Shown here one piece after another: positions 38,980 to 49,570 of a stretch of 64,000 nucleotides of DNA. The notes beneath the pieces are model-generated. The model saw only the letters and a program-made list of their open reading frames with translations, had not been told where the DNA came from and did no database searches. The stretch spans positions 310,001 through 374,000 of the forward strand of contig CANTFL010000389.1 of the NCBI GenBank assembly GCA_947650285.1. Reading direction: 5' to 3'. Source of the DNA: Hyaloperonospora brassicae (taxonomy: Eukaryota; Oomycota; Peronosporomycetes; Peronosporales; Peronosporaceae). The translations under genes and the position numbers were made by a program. Position 1 is the stretch's first letter, and each line of letters begins with the position of its first letter.

Positions 38980-39400
38980 CATAGAGAATCGCTTATCGCG
39001 TATCAAGGATCGAGGATCACGATGTGGGGTAGACACCAATCGATGATGTGGGGTACACACCGCAGGATATGGCGCAATCCTCATCGATCGCAGATCTCCG
39101 ATTGCGATATGTGGTACATACCAGCGCGTGATGTGAGGTTTACACAATCGGATATACCTCATCTCGAACTTAATCACAAATCACAAATTGCAATATGTGA
39201 TACATACCAACGGATGATATGAGGTACAAGCGAGCGAATTCATCGCAGCTCATCCTTCATGACGGACCTCGGATCACGGGTTGAGGATAGAAATGTGTGA
39301 AACTTGGCAAGTAATAAAGTGAAGAACTCACCAACGGATATACCGCATCTCATCATTGATCGCGGATCGCGCATAACGGATCGATATGAACGTATAGTAT
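38980..39400. repeat. degenerate tandem array, period about 85 bp
   Basis: The words GATGTGGGG / GATATGTGGTACATACC / AATATGTGATACATACC start at 39,021, 39,106 and 39,192 (steps 85 and 86 bp). A second landmark, GGATATRCCKCATC, recurs at 39,065, 39,150 and 39,336. Units share a shorter internal repeat of about 23 bp (GATGTGRGGTACACACC). Four to five strongly diverged units are visible. Rich in GATCG words as at 0.96-1.4 kb. Confidence 0.7.
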
Positions 39401-39499
39401 CAATATATGAGCTGTGATAAATAACAACGATTGATGTAGGGTTCATAGTAGAAGACGAATTGCGGTCTCGTCTTTGATCGAGGATGACGGAGCATGTTC

Positions 39500-40790
39500 G
39501 CACAACGATAGTTCCAACCTAGATCATCATTGTTGAATGAACTTAGGTCAACACGAGTATGAATTCGCCCGCTAATCGCGATTTTAGAATCCGAACGAAG
39601 CCCTTTCGACACAAGAGCTATGGTTTTTTTCTACCGAAGAATATAATTTGTGGGTTTAAACATCGCTTTCATGTCCCTGGATCTTACGTCTCTCTATCCT
39701 TGTCCATTTCCATCACGCCTCGACGCGAGGCGTAAAAAACCTATTGTACACACCTTTGAATTTAAACTCAACGCGTGCGACAGGATATAAGTGACAATCT
39801 CTTTTCAGAAAATCCGGCTCGGAATGATCCAAAGCGCGATATGTTTTACATTGAAGTCACCCTTGGAAAATTTTGGATTAGACCACAACCATTTGTGAAG
39901 TCAGTCGCATCAAAATTGATATGGAAAATACTATCGGAAGCGCCAGCATAAACTCTGTTGATGGTCTCATCTTGATTTACCTAGCGAAATTTATTTCAGG
40001 TGACGCCGCTCCTATGTGTTAGTGTTGTTCGCATTATTAACACAGTATATTAATTTATCATTACATCTGCTTGATTTTTTGCATGGTATTGAAAGCAGTT
40101 GACCAGTCGCGACGATTGATAAAGATATTTGGGTACTTTAAAATGATGACATAATCGCACATATTTGTCATTTCATCAGCGCAAACGACTTTTCGGTCCC
40201 ACACAGTAACAAGGTAAGCTACTCATATATTCATATATCATGAAAACCATGTATGTTCATAGTACCTTACATCATAATATTCATTTACATTACTGGGCTA
40301 GTAAATGTAATGATCAAAAAAGTCGTCCATTAAATTGTTTTGGCCGCTAAGATAATTGATCATCTAGGCCATTATGTCAACCAAATTAATTGGCAACGTC
40401 TGCTAGGAGCGCGCAATGGGTGGTGAGCGATACACCTGCATGACAGATTGTAATTTAGTACTATTAAAACGAAAAGTGTTGAGCACGAGACAGATAACTA
40501 TATCAATCATATTTCTACACAATTCCCTATTTAGATCTTGTTTAGATCTGTCCCTTGTATCGCGCCTTTTCAAGTTCACGTGTATGTAAGATTTTATAGT
40601 ACGTGCCTTTGCGTGACAACTACTACGCAGGACTATCTTGTTGTAGGTAAGAGCGTGCCCCATTACAAAAATAGGATAAATAGACCCAATTTTTACGTCA
40701 AAAGTACAGCATTTTTACTAGTGTCCCGTTGGATGTGATATCACACACCGCTCATATACCGTGTAAAGCGATTGGGATTAGCGGTGGGAT
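39500..40790. other. AT-rich DNA, no gene recognised
   Basis: No supported coding frame. It contains a short stretch near 40,367 that resembles 63,345 downstream of module 2. Confidence 0.5.
40367..40440 (+). repeat. short dispersed similarity to 63,343-63,418
   Basis: CCATTATGTCAACCAA followed by a spaced GCTA...GCGCGCAAT and GTGGTGAGCGA aligns with CCATTATGTCAACCAAGTAG... in the region right of module 2. About 75 bp, imperfect. Could be the edge of a dispersed repeat or of the duplicated module territory. Confidence 0.4.
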
Positions 40791-42690
40791 CGGTCGCACC
40801 ACCGGGGGCGCCACTAATCTCGTAAACTCAAGGAAAAGAATCGATGACAAGCGACGAAATGAACGAAGATCATGGTATTGTGGTGAAGTCGATCTCACAA
40901 AATTACTTTAGTGAGTGTCAATCTTCCACTTGCCCAGACTTGCCGACTCACGGAGGGGGTACTCCGATCCGTGCCTTGCTGTATAACCTTGTGCTCACCT
41001 TGTGTACCCGTCGGTTGGGCTGGCTTGAGATCTTCGTAACGGCCTTGGGAGATGTCGATCTCGCTGAGAGGTTGGGTTGAGCGTTCGCTTCCGGTGCGGA
41101 AATCTTCACACCACGAACGGGGTTCTGCGATCTTGATCTTGAGTCGCGGCAGTCACTCTTGGGCGATGTCGCGATCTCGATCTTGAATCACACCGATCTC
41201 GATTTGTCTTCGGGATCGGGGTCTTCGCTGTGCGGAAATCTTCACTCAGCAAATAGTTGTCTTGCGTCGATCTTGCGTTGGGATCGGTCCGATCTGGTCT
41301 CGAGATCGGCCAATCTTGCCGGAAGTGCGCAATGTGGGTGGATCGGTTGCTTGTTTCGCCAAAATGAAACGTGCCGATCTGCCCTGTAGATCGCTTCGGT
41401 CTTGCTCGGTCTTGTCTTGAACTCCTTGTCCAGATCTTCTGACCACTTGGGCTGCCTCGCGATCTTGTAACCAAAATCCTTTTCCTTTACCGTTGTTTGC
41501 TGCTACCCTAGCAGTTTGAGTTGAGTTGAGTTACCTTAACCCCACCTTGGCCAAACAATCCAAGGTGAGTACACGAAACACGGCGCGTGCAACGTCTCTT
41601 GATCGACGGGAGGCCAAATATCCTGCCCGGAAGAGAAGTCTGCGACGTGCTTTATATGTAAAAACGGTAACTGCTTTATTATCCAACCAAATTAATAGCC
41701 ATCCTATACTTAAGCCTATTCCAAACTGTAGGTCACTCTCCAAACCGATATCACCTTTAAGCTTGACCGCCCCCTTGAACACGTGTCGAAATCTCGTGAC
41801 CTGTGCTCCAAAGATAGCGCCAATACTCCCGATATCGTACCTAGACACCAAAAAGGGAGCAAATTCCAAATGCGGTACCTAATACCCAATTTTGGTACCG
41901 AAAAGTCCAAAATAGTATCCAAATGCCGAATGTGTCTAAATCCATTTTGCGACGTCAATTCAACCGGCTTCCACTGTCTCTTTCGGTCTGAACTTTTGCG
42001 ACATCACTCATGGACCTTCAACAAGCATGTATATCACAATCCAATAGCTCCATCATCGATATATCCATAATCAGCAGGGAACATGACCGATCTGATGCCC
42101 AATTCGAGATCGTTGAGGATCGACACAGTGCGATCCGGCCCTATATGTTCTTCCGTTCGTTGTACATGGTCCGATACCATCCTCAAGGGTTTAGCCGCAC
42201 AATGGGACCATCCACAATTCTCAAAACGGTCCCACGGACTCCCACAAACATCCGCACTTCCAGATCGGTCCATAATTAACCTAAATCAGTACTCCCATTG
42301 GAGATCGGTGATGTGTATCTTCGATCACCTGGATGCTGCAACTTTGTCACAGAGTTACGTCGCATCGCTTGGTCTCAGAAGTATCTTTCTCAGTTCAGAT
42401 CGGTCTTCTGGTTCAATCTAGTCCCTCGTCCCAGATTGCACCGTGGAAATCATCGATGTCTGCGACTCGTCCCAGATTGTTCCAAGAAAATCACCCCTTT
42501 CTGCGCCTCGTCTCAGACCGTTCCACGTCCATTCTTTGGCCGACCGTTGGATCGGTCCGTCGATCTCCGTGGGATCACCTTCCGCCTCTCATCGGATCGC
42601 CAGATCACTTGGTGCCATTTTTCACCAGTACGTGGCGCCTCAATTAGATGGCCACCGATCCATATCATAAAATTTAATTAATGACTTTGC
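40790..42690. other. GATC-rich, GC-richer island of unknown origin
   Basis: GATC occurs about 16 times in 41,130-41,480 alone, mostly as CGATCTTG, GGATCGG or CCGATCTG, and again often in 42,080-42,670. Frames on both strands reach 110-127 codons but none shows a recognisable domain, and the long antiparallel frames are what such composition would produce. A decayed transposon or satellite-like repeat is the likeliest explanation. Confidence 0.45.
42425..42547 (+). repeat. 41-bp minisatellite, 3 units
   Basis: CTCGTCCCAGATTG starts at 42,425 and 42,466, and the diverged CTCGTCTCAGACCG at 42,507: period 41 bp. Units end in CTGCG(A/C). It lies inside the GATC-rich island. Confidence 0.8.
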
Positions 42691-43084
42691 CACAGTATAC
42701 CATGTAACTTGAAGGTTGCAAGTGCTTTATTCTGCGAAGCCGGGCATCCCTGTAGACTATTTAAAGGCGTTATAGAAATAATGTTGAGGAATAAAGATAA
42801 TGCAATGCAAGACATCCATAGACTTTACGGACGAGAAAACTGCACAGCCTGACATAATGCCCTCGCTCTGTAATTTGGTAGGATTTAAGTCTGCGCCGGA
42901 TTGTGGCATCTTTTATGTAGGCAGTATGTTGAACCATGTACCATCGCATCGTCGCCTTTCTCACAACACTATCATGTTGTGAAAAGTATACCAGTGTGGT
43001 AACAAGACTTTCCCGACGGTTGAGTTGAAGGGTGAGTACCCTTCGCGTACTACAGAGGGATTCGATGGATGACTTCGGCAGAGA

Positions 43085-43195
43085 GTGAAGTCCTAGTATG
43101 GGAAGAAGGTGTTGATGTAAACACACAGTGAAGTCCCTGTATGGGAAGGAGGTGTTGATGTAAACAGACTGTGAAGTCCCAGAGGGAGGTTGCTG
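43085..43195 (+). repeat. 43-bp minisatellite, 2.5 units
   Basis: GTGAAGTCC starts at 43,085, 43,128 and 43,171, an exact 43-bp period. The first two units share GTATGGGAAGNAGGTGTTGA; the third unit is truncated. Confidence 0.9.
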
Positions 43196-43199
43196 CAGT

Positions 43200-46100
43200 T
43201 AGTACTCTGGGAGACGACACCATATACATGTAGTAGGAAGGTAGTAGTTTCATATATAGGTAATGAACGTTCAGTTCCAAAAACTACGTTAAGGGCGGAA
43301 GCGGGTTCTCAACTCAACATAACATGTTGCTGGAGAGAAGATGTCGTAGAAAGCAAGTGAATTCATGATGGGCAATATCATTTTGCCACTTTTCTGTACA
43401 GCTAACATCGGCCAAAACATTCTCGATCATGCCATTCCCGTTACCAACCATTCTCGTGGTTGGAACCGAACCGTCACATGTTCTACCACCGATACTCAAT
43501 ATCCACGTACATATCCTGTGCATTTGCATAATATTCTTGAACGAGTATCAAAAGCGCCTTCAACATCCTTTTTTACGAAAAAGGGCGGATAGAGTGGGTC
43601 GAGGTGCTATAGTGCACCTCATATGTAATCGGCGTTCCTAATAAAAGACATTGATGCTTTTATATTTCGTTTTTAGAAGCGGGGCAAATTTGTGATACGA
43701 AATCGGAACCCGGCACGAGACGATCTCGTGTAGCATGCATCTTTTGGCAAATAATATTGCTTGCAAGTTGTCGAAAAGATAAGTTTGTACTTACGTGCAA
43801 GTGAGTATACGACATTTTCTATGGACCGAGTTGCTTCTACTATATTTTGCTTCGAGTATCTCGTCACAAGCAAAATTTGGTTGGATTTTTTATCGCTCGC
43901 GATTACAAAGAGCACTTGCGTTGAAGACTATACCGACTTTTTTTACCTGCATATATTTAAATGACGCTGTGACTCATTCAAAGAAGATGCAGAACGCTGC
44001 GTGGACTCGATGCACGTCGCGAGGTAGGCTGACAGATGAAAATAATGGCGTCTAGGTCAAACGCCGATGCTGTTAGCAGTATTTGTATGTTTTGGCTTCA
44101 GGCTGGGCGGAAGCAACGACGCCGACCCGATTGGTCAAAGATGCGCAGAACTTCTCCGACTTTGACGCTACACAAGATGCTATCTTGGGTCGCGGCCCAT
44201 CCCATGATAGCCACTGGTCAAATTTGATCTCCTGATAACTCTCCTTTGGCGTAGTGTCTTTGGAGTGGAATGCCGTGGGACCCGCGACTTAGTCCTTCGA
44301 CACCGGAATTTTCTGGAATAGTGCAATTATGAACAATGAGTCGTAGGACTTCCATATCTGCTTCCATATGTTAGACCACGTCTTGCCTCGTATAGGATCC
44401 ACTTCTCGCTCAATCTGCATAGTTGACCGCTAATTTACTGTGCCTTGTAAAGCTCGCTTATAATCAGACGCCGCTGATCGACCTGGAGGTGCTTGGATTT
44501 ACTACTGAGGGGTTAATTTTGACCATTGATATAATTGTATTTTTGAGATTGGACAGGTCGCGGACTTGCACACCACCTAAAAATAGCCATCGCCCACTTC
44601 AAAAGTTCAACAAAACGTTAGCTTTCGACCATCGCCGTAGCTTGTTGCGACCGATTAATAAGTTTGTAAGGGACGAAGTGTATTTTGTTCAAAAGATGTC
44701 TGCGTAGCAGAATCGTCCAATTTTGTGTTTTTATATAATGTATGTCATGTAGATACCGGAAATCCGGGGCATTCAAGAATTTACTATTCTAATACCCACA
44801 AGTCAATAAACTGGAAATTATTACTTCTGGATAATCTATCCGTTGAATGTGAAGTTATCATAGCGGACACTCTCTTCTGGGTCGACGCCTCAGCTGCCAG
44901 GTTGTGTAGTTGTAGTGAAATACTCGTGTGGTTACGCAAAGTTTTGAAAGGTTCGTAGTAGTTGAGAGTAATTTAGAGCAAGATCTCTTTTTGAGATCAA
45001 CAAAGCTACTGATGAGGTCCCCGGCGGGGGGGGGCGAAAAACTTTTGGCGCGCGTTTTGATATAGAAATCATTAAATATTTTTCCATTATTTCATAGCAA
45101 TTATTCCTGACTATACGATGTCAATTGCCACATCGCTCATTGCTAATCTTCTAGTCGATCATTACTGATCTTCTAGTCACCCATTAATTGTTGCTTAGTA
45201 GCACTTAACTATTCGTCCAGTTGTACGTTTCTAATTTTTGATGTGCGTTACTAAACTTTTGGCGTTTTTATAGGTTAATGACGTCACTAGATGGCAGGAC
45301 ATTGCTGATAAAACACATTCACGACGACTTCGACATTTATTTATCTCGCATGTACCCCATCCGGTACTTGATTAGTACGTTTCCGATTGGTACTGCCAAA
45401 CCAGAGTATCTGAGCTGCACGTCGCTTTTTCGAAAAAGCATGCTAAGCCATTTATTTGGCAGCAAATTACTTATTATGTTAGTGTGGTGAAACTGAGCTG
45501 TATATGGAGCACGTGTCGCCAGCATGGACGCTTACTTTTGCCTCCATTCAGTAGCACGCAGTGCACGTACCCAATGTCGTCATTTTTGGCGAAATGACGA
45601 AGTCAATGGATATTTTCTTATGTGCGAAAGCTAGGGTCGGCGAAGACGAACGGCAAACAACCGCGCAACGGCCATGTGGCAACGTGATCGCATGATATGT
45701 CGGCAGCTTTGCGTGAAGCCGTATTGTGTGGACCGTGTGTTCCAGCTAGGTCCGAAATGAATGTGGTTCGTAGGCACGGCTGCAATATGTATATCGAATT
45801 AGTCGGATTAAACATGAGTGAGCTTGTTTAGCATGACCATCCCATTTCAAGGTAATTGTCATAGTATATTGGGAAAGCGAATGTATCAGAAAGTTACCCC
45901 GCGATCTCCAATACACAAATCGTGATGACATATACGCCACGGATCGTCATATTCGAGGACAGGAGACATGCGAATAAATGTGGAAGATTGTGTTATAACG
46001 CAATCCGTCATATCATAGTAATCAGCAACGAAGATGTGAAATAGGGGAATATTGCTGACACAAAGAAGCTGCGGCAAGCTAGAGGAACAGTGACTACGCG

Positions 46101-46330
46101 ATCCGCGAGCGGTAACCTACCGACTGTCAATCAGAGTCTCTTGACGTTTGAATTTGAACTTAATAATTTACATCCTCCCTTGACTTCGATAGCGATCGTA
46201 ACTTGCGATCTATCTGTCTAAGTACCTGATGGGGACCACATAGTACGAGATGGTAATGTTGTGTGGGGAATTTCCGAACGTGGTATATCCTACTTTTAGT
46301 ATGCTTATATTAGTGGTGAACTAAACGAGA
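43200..46330. other. intergenic DNA without recognised genes
   Basis: Short frames only. A GC-richer patch at 43,980-44,240 and a poly-G run near 45,028 were examined and gave nothing identifiable on either strand. Confidence 0.45.
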
Positions 46331-46360
46331 GAATCCGGCGCACATCAAAGTAGACAAATT

Positions 46361-46422
46361 AAGGCTCGACGATACTGTTCAAGGCTCGATGAGTGAGGAC
46401 TCAACATTTCAAGACTCGACGA
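46361..46422 (+). repeat. three copies of a 12-bp motif
   Basis: AAGGCTCGACGA (46,361), AAGGCTCGATGA (46,381) and AAGACTCGACGA (46,411) are spaced 20 and 30 bp apart, that is, whole helical turns. They precede the GC-richer stretch at 46.4-47.1 kb. A regulatory array is possible, as is chance within a decayed repeat. Confidence 0.5.
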
Positions 46423-46732
46423 GAGAACAAATGATGAATTGTCCATTCTACTAGATAATAGTATAGTACGACTGGGGGATGAAGTAGAACCACTCAAGGG
46501 TCTTTTTGCAATCAGGAAGAGAATACGAGATTATCAAAATAGAGCAGAATTTTGCAAGTCCAGGACACGTGTTCACTTATTAAGTAAGTCCTTGCGTGGG
46601 CCGGATTATGCCTGCTTCCGAGCCTTGAGGAGCATATCTTGTAGAGGCCTCGAGTGGAAGTTCCAGGAGTTGAGTAGGCCCGGGTGGGCAGTACTCGCTT
46701 CTAGCTAGAGATAAGCTTCTTCACACTGCGAT

Positions 46733-46890
46733 CCGGTAACCCAGTAGGCGTCACTCCTTTGAGTCTCGTCGCACGGCGAGCCGGTGATCCAATGGACGGT
46801 ATCGTTTCAAGAATCGGCGAAAGGCGAGCCAGTGGCCCAGTAGACTGCACTGCACAAAGACTCGTCAAGCGACGAGTCGGTGGTTCTTTA
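46733..46890 (+). repeat. 48-bp tandem repeat, about 3.3 units
   Basis: Units begin CCGGTAACCCAGTAGGC (46,733), CCGGTGATCCAATGGAC (46,781), CCAGTGGCCCAGTAGAC (46,829) and TCGGTGGTTC (46,877): an exact 48-bp period. Because 48 is a multiple of three, the plus frame at 46,759-47,127 reads a 16-residue repeat (RRAGDPMDG / RRASGPVDC / RRVGGS). Confidence 0.85.
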
Positions 46891-47127
46891 ACCAAGGAAA
46901 CCTTAATTTTTCCATTCGTGCGTATTCCCGGCCCGGTGATCTGTAAAAGCGTGAAAACGCCGACGTCTACCCATTGGTACGAAGTCACAGGATTAGACGA
47001 ACGGAAACTGCTGAGCTCAGGCAGTCTTCTGGAAAGGAGTGCGAGTGGTTGGAGGTATTTCTCTAGGCGAGAGCCACAACTGAACATGGAGGGGAGGCCC
47101 GCGAAGGGTACTTACGCGACGTACTAG
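46759..47127 (+). other. ORF over the 48-bp repeat, 122 codons, unknown
   Basis: The frame holds the 16-residue repeat, then PFVRIPGPVICKSVKTPTST, THWYEVTGLDERKLLSSGSL and an aromatic stretch WRYFSRREPQL. I do not recognise a family. The conserved look of the non-repeat half, the GC content and position next to a retroelement suggest a gene or transposon remnant; there is no ATG in a convincing context (the frame opens on an alternative codon). Confidence 0.3.
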
Positions 47128-47149
47128 CCCAACTGCGCCGACAAGCTCG

Positions 47150-47435
47150 GCGATTGTTGTGTTGTTACGTTGATACTGTATTGCCACAGATATGACTGCT
47201 TACTATACGACAGTGATCACCGAGATTGTTCGGCACGTAGCTCAATTCCTAGGATTCAAATAGCCAATATCATAAGTTTGGTAGGTGTGGGTGGTAACAT
47301 TTATCCGATATTTAATCATGCTATGAAGCATGGATATCTTTACTCGACCGGATAGAGTTTTGTGGGGCTACAACGTCATAGAAACGCAATCGCTTGAACA
47401 AGAAGACCACTCCTAGATGGTAAGTTAGGGATGCA
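47150..47435. other. short spacer left of the Ty3 element
   Basis: No feature recognised apart from the target duplication copy AAAAT at its right end (47,436-47,440). Confidence 0.5.
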
Positions 47436-47440
47436 AAAAT

Positions 47441-47831
47441 TGTAACGGGGCACACCCTTGCGTAACTTAACGCAAGGGTTTTGAGTGCCCCGACAGACGT
47501 ACACGTGGCAAGCGAGGAAGCGTAGGTAGGGTAAAAGTAGAACTGTTATATTAATAAATTAAGTCTTTAAACTACTGTCTCTTCGTTTGACTTAATTCAA
47601 TTATACTAATATAACTGCATGTATGGTGACGTCTCGTCACCACTCATTGCGCGCGTCTTGCGGCGATTGGTGGGTTGATATCATCACGATATCAACCAAT
47701 GAACAGACCCTTTGGTCGACCCTTTAATATCACCACTTTGGTGATATTGTTTTAAAGAATATCCATCTTTATATTCTTTATTGTCACTTTCCTTAAAGTG
47801 ACAATTTCATGTAACGGGCTGCCCCGTTACA
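47441..47831 (-). repeat. Ty3 3' LTR made of serial hairpins
   Basis: A 391-bp LTR starting TGTAACGGGGCA and ending TGCCCCGTTACA, a 12-bp perfect terminal inverted repeat, far longer than the usual TG..CA. Inside: GGGGCAC/GTGCCCC (47,447/47,485) around CCCTTGCGT/ACGCAAGGG (47,455/47,470); GTTATATTA/TAATATAAC (47,545/47,607) around AATTAAGTC/GACTTAATT (47,557/47,589); GGTGACG/CGTCACC (47,625/47,635); GGTTGATATC/GATATCAACC (47,673/47,688); AATATCACC/GGTGATATT (47,726/47,740); AAAGAATAT/ATATTCTTT (47,754/47,771); ATTGTCACTTT/AAAGTGACAAT (47,780/47,795); TGTAACGGG/CCCGTTACA (47,810/47,823). Confidence 0.95.
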
Positions 47832-47843
47832 TCACCCCCCCTT
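47832..47843 (-). other. polypurine tract of the Ty3 element
   Basis: On the minus strand AAGGGGGGGTGA directly precedes the 3' LTR, the expected place and composition for plus-strand DNA priming in an LTR retroelement. Confidence 0.7.
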
Positions 47844-47962
47844 AACTGATAGTCACCGTGTGACTATCGAAAACATGGAGGCCACCCGTTGGCCACCATT
47901 GGGACTGGGAGCACTTGTTGGGTCCGTTCCATTCACTTTCCGCTTGACCTCGCATAGTTAAC

Positions 47963-49570
47963 ATGTCTATGCGAGGTGACTCAAGACCCACACAGCCTGG
48001 TGCTGTGCAAGCCTCTGCGGCAGACGCTTCGTCGTCTGCCGCCCCTTCTTCGCCTGCAGCAACAGGTGCTGCAGGTGCACGCGGTATCACACCGCGTGCG
48101 CACGATGACCCTGATGTAGAGGTCATCTACTCTGGCGAGTCAGACGTGTCTGACTCGGGCAATGCTCCAGAGGCGTCTCGCTCACCGGCGACGCCTCAGT
48201 ATTCGCCAAGACCACTGCCGAACGAACGGACTCGTGATTTGCATCACAGTCTGTTCGGCAGTGATGATGATGATGATCAGGGTGGTGAGTTCTATTCTTC
48301 ACCACCGCCGGCTCGTGCGTCTTCGCACGAGCGTGATGACGATGGCGCGAGCCGTCGTCAATCTGGGAGCCGTGGTACCGACAAGGGTACCACTGTGAAG
48401 CGTGATGAGTTGAAGCCGTGGCGTTTGCCCGAACAACTCATCAATAGCCTGTCTCACGAGACAGGCCAACACCATCGAATACCCTTATTCGATGCAACCG
48501 AGCTTCACGGCTTGAGTTCCAGCGCGAAGAACTTTCGCGCTGAAGAAGATTTTTATCTCGATGTCTTTCTTAGACATCGATGGTACAACAGCAACCAAAA
48601 GCGTGACAAAACATCGCTTTTGGCTGCGTGGAACGCGTTCGTCCAAAACGTAAAGAATTTTGGACGAGAAGGGTGGCTCAAGAAACTTGAGGCAACACGC
48701 CTCAGGTTCGAACGGCGAACGCCAACCGGTGCTAGGTACCGGTTGCATTGTTTATCGAGTGAGGCAGGCATTCCTTGCCTCACATGGGGAGACCCTTGTG
48801 CGAGTTGTGTTGACAACTCGCAGCGTGCACATAGGGACGTGTATTCCCTAAGTTCGCCCTGGGGAAGGGCACACATCTCGGCTGAGATGCGTGACGCGAT
48901 TGCAAACTTGCAATCCGTCTACAAGCGCCTAGGGCGCGTGTTTACCGATGGGCCACAGGACTCATCGGATGGGTCTCGTCATACTGGCGGACGAGACCTT
49001 CAACATCCATCAACAGCTGAGAGCGGGGCTCCCAGCTGTTCCAAGAGGGTGGATACCCCCGCCACTGGACGAGGTAGCTCGTCCTTGATCCTGAATCGTC
49101 ACGGTGATTCAAGATACGCTCCACTAGAAAGCGTTGATCACCGTGAGCATCCACCAAAGGATGTGATGGAGGAGGAAAGACCTCCTCCAGATGATTCTGT
49201 TCACCATCTCGACCCTTACGAGATGGATCACGCAATCGATGAATTGCGCGATGACTTGAAGCACGAGCGCGATCGGCGCTACGCTTTGACCGATACCGTG
49301 CGGAAGAACCGCAAGGGTCACGAGGCTGATCGGGCGAGGGATCGCGCCGATTATGCCACGGCGCAGCTTCAGGTCGAGCGGGATGTCCGCTCCCTATTCG
49401 GCGAGCTGGCGACAGCTCGCGGGGAGATATCTCGGTTGAATACCGAGGTATCATATCTGCGCGATCAGACGGATCGTCTGGAGCGCGAACGCAAGAACTT
49501 GATGGATGTTCTTGAACGTGGGGGCTATCTTCATCGGAAGAAGAAGGCTCGTACTGACAGTACGACCTAA
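47963..49570 (+). CDS. antisense ORF of the Ty3 element, 535 residues, unknown function
   Basis: A long intact frame on the strand opposite to gag-pol, starting at an ATG in the loop of an 11-bp hairpin (47,947-47,977). Residues 1-155 are Ala/Ser/Pro-rich and acidic ([10 protein letters not shown]). Residues about 160-325 look folded, with [36 protein letters not shown] and a four-cysteine group ([21 protein letters not shown]; 20 residues after H). The C-terminal 130 residues are highly charged and coiled-coil-like ([36 protein letters not shown]) and end in [10 protein letters not shown], a possible nuclear signal. The last 629 bp overlap the antisense end of Pol. Extra antisense ORFs are known in some plant Ty3 elements; relation to those is unknown. 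It could be driven from the 3' LTR. Confidence 0.75.
   Translation: MSMRGDSRPTQPGAVQASAADASSSAAPSSPAATGAAGARGITPRAHDDPDVEVIYSGESDVSDSGNAPEASRSPATPQYSPRPLPNERTRDLHHSLFGSDDDDDQGGEFYSSPPPARASSHERDDDGASRRQSGSRGTDKGTTVKRDELKPWRLPEQLINSLSHETGQHHRIPLFDATELHGLSSSAKNFRAEEDFYLDVFLRHRWYNSNQKRDKTSLLAAWNAFVQNVKNFGREGWLKKLEATRLRFERRTPTGARYRLHCLSSEAGIPCLTWGDPCASCVDNSQRAHRDVYSLSSPWGRAHISAEMRDAIANLQSVYKRLGRVFTDGPQDSSDGSRHTGGRDLQHPSTAESGAPSCSKRVDTPATGRGSSSLILNRHGDSRYAPLESVDHREHPPKDVMEEERPPPDDSVHHLDPYEMDHAIDELRDDLKHERDRRYALTDTVRKNRKGHEADRARDRADYATAQLQVERDVRSLFGELATARGEISRLNTEVSYLRDQTDRLERERKNLMDVLERGGYLHRKKKARTDSTT

Noticed and set aside
41106..41474. 122-codon minus frame in the GATC-rich island
   Set aside because: Low-complexity Arg/Ser/Asp composition created by GATC-type words; antiparallel frames of similar length exist on the plus strand.
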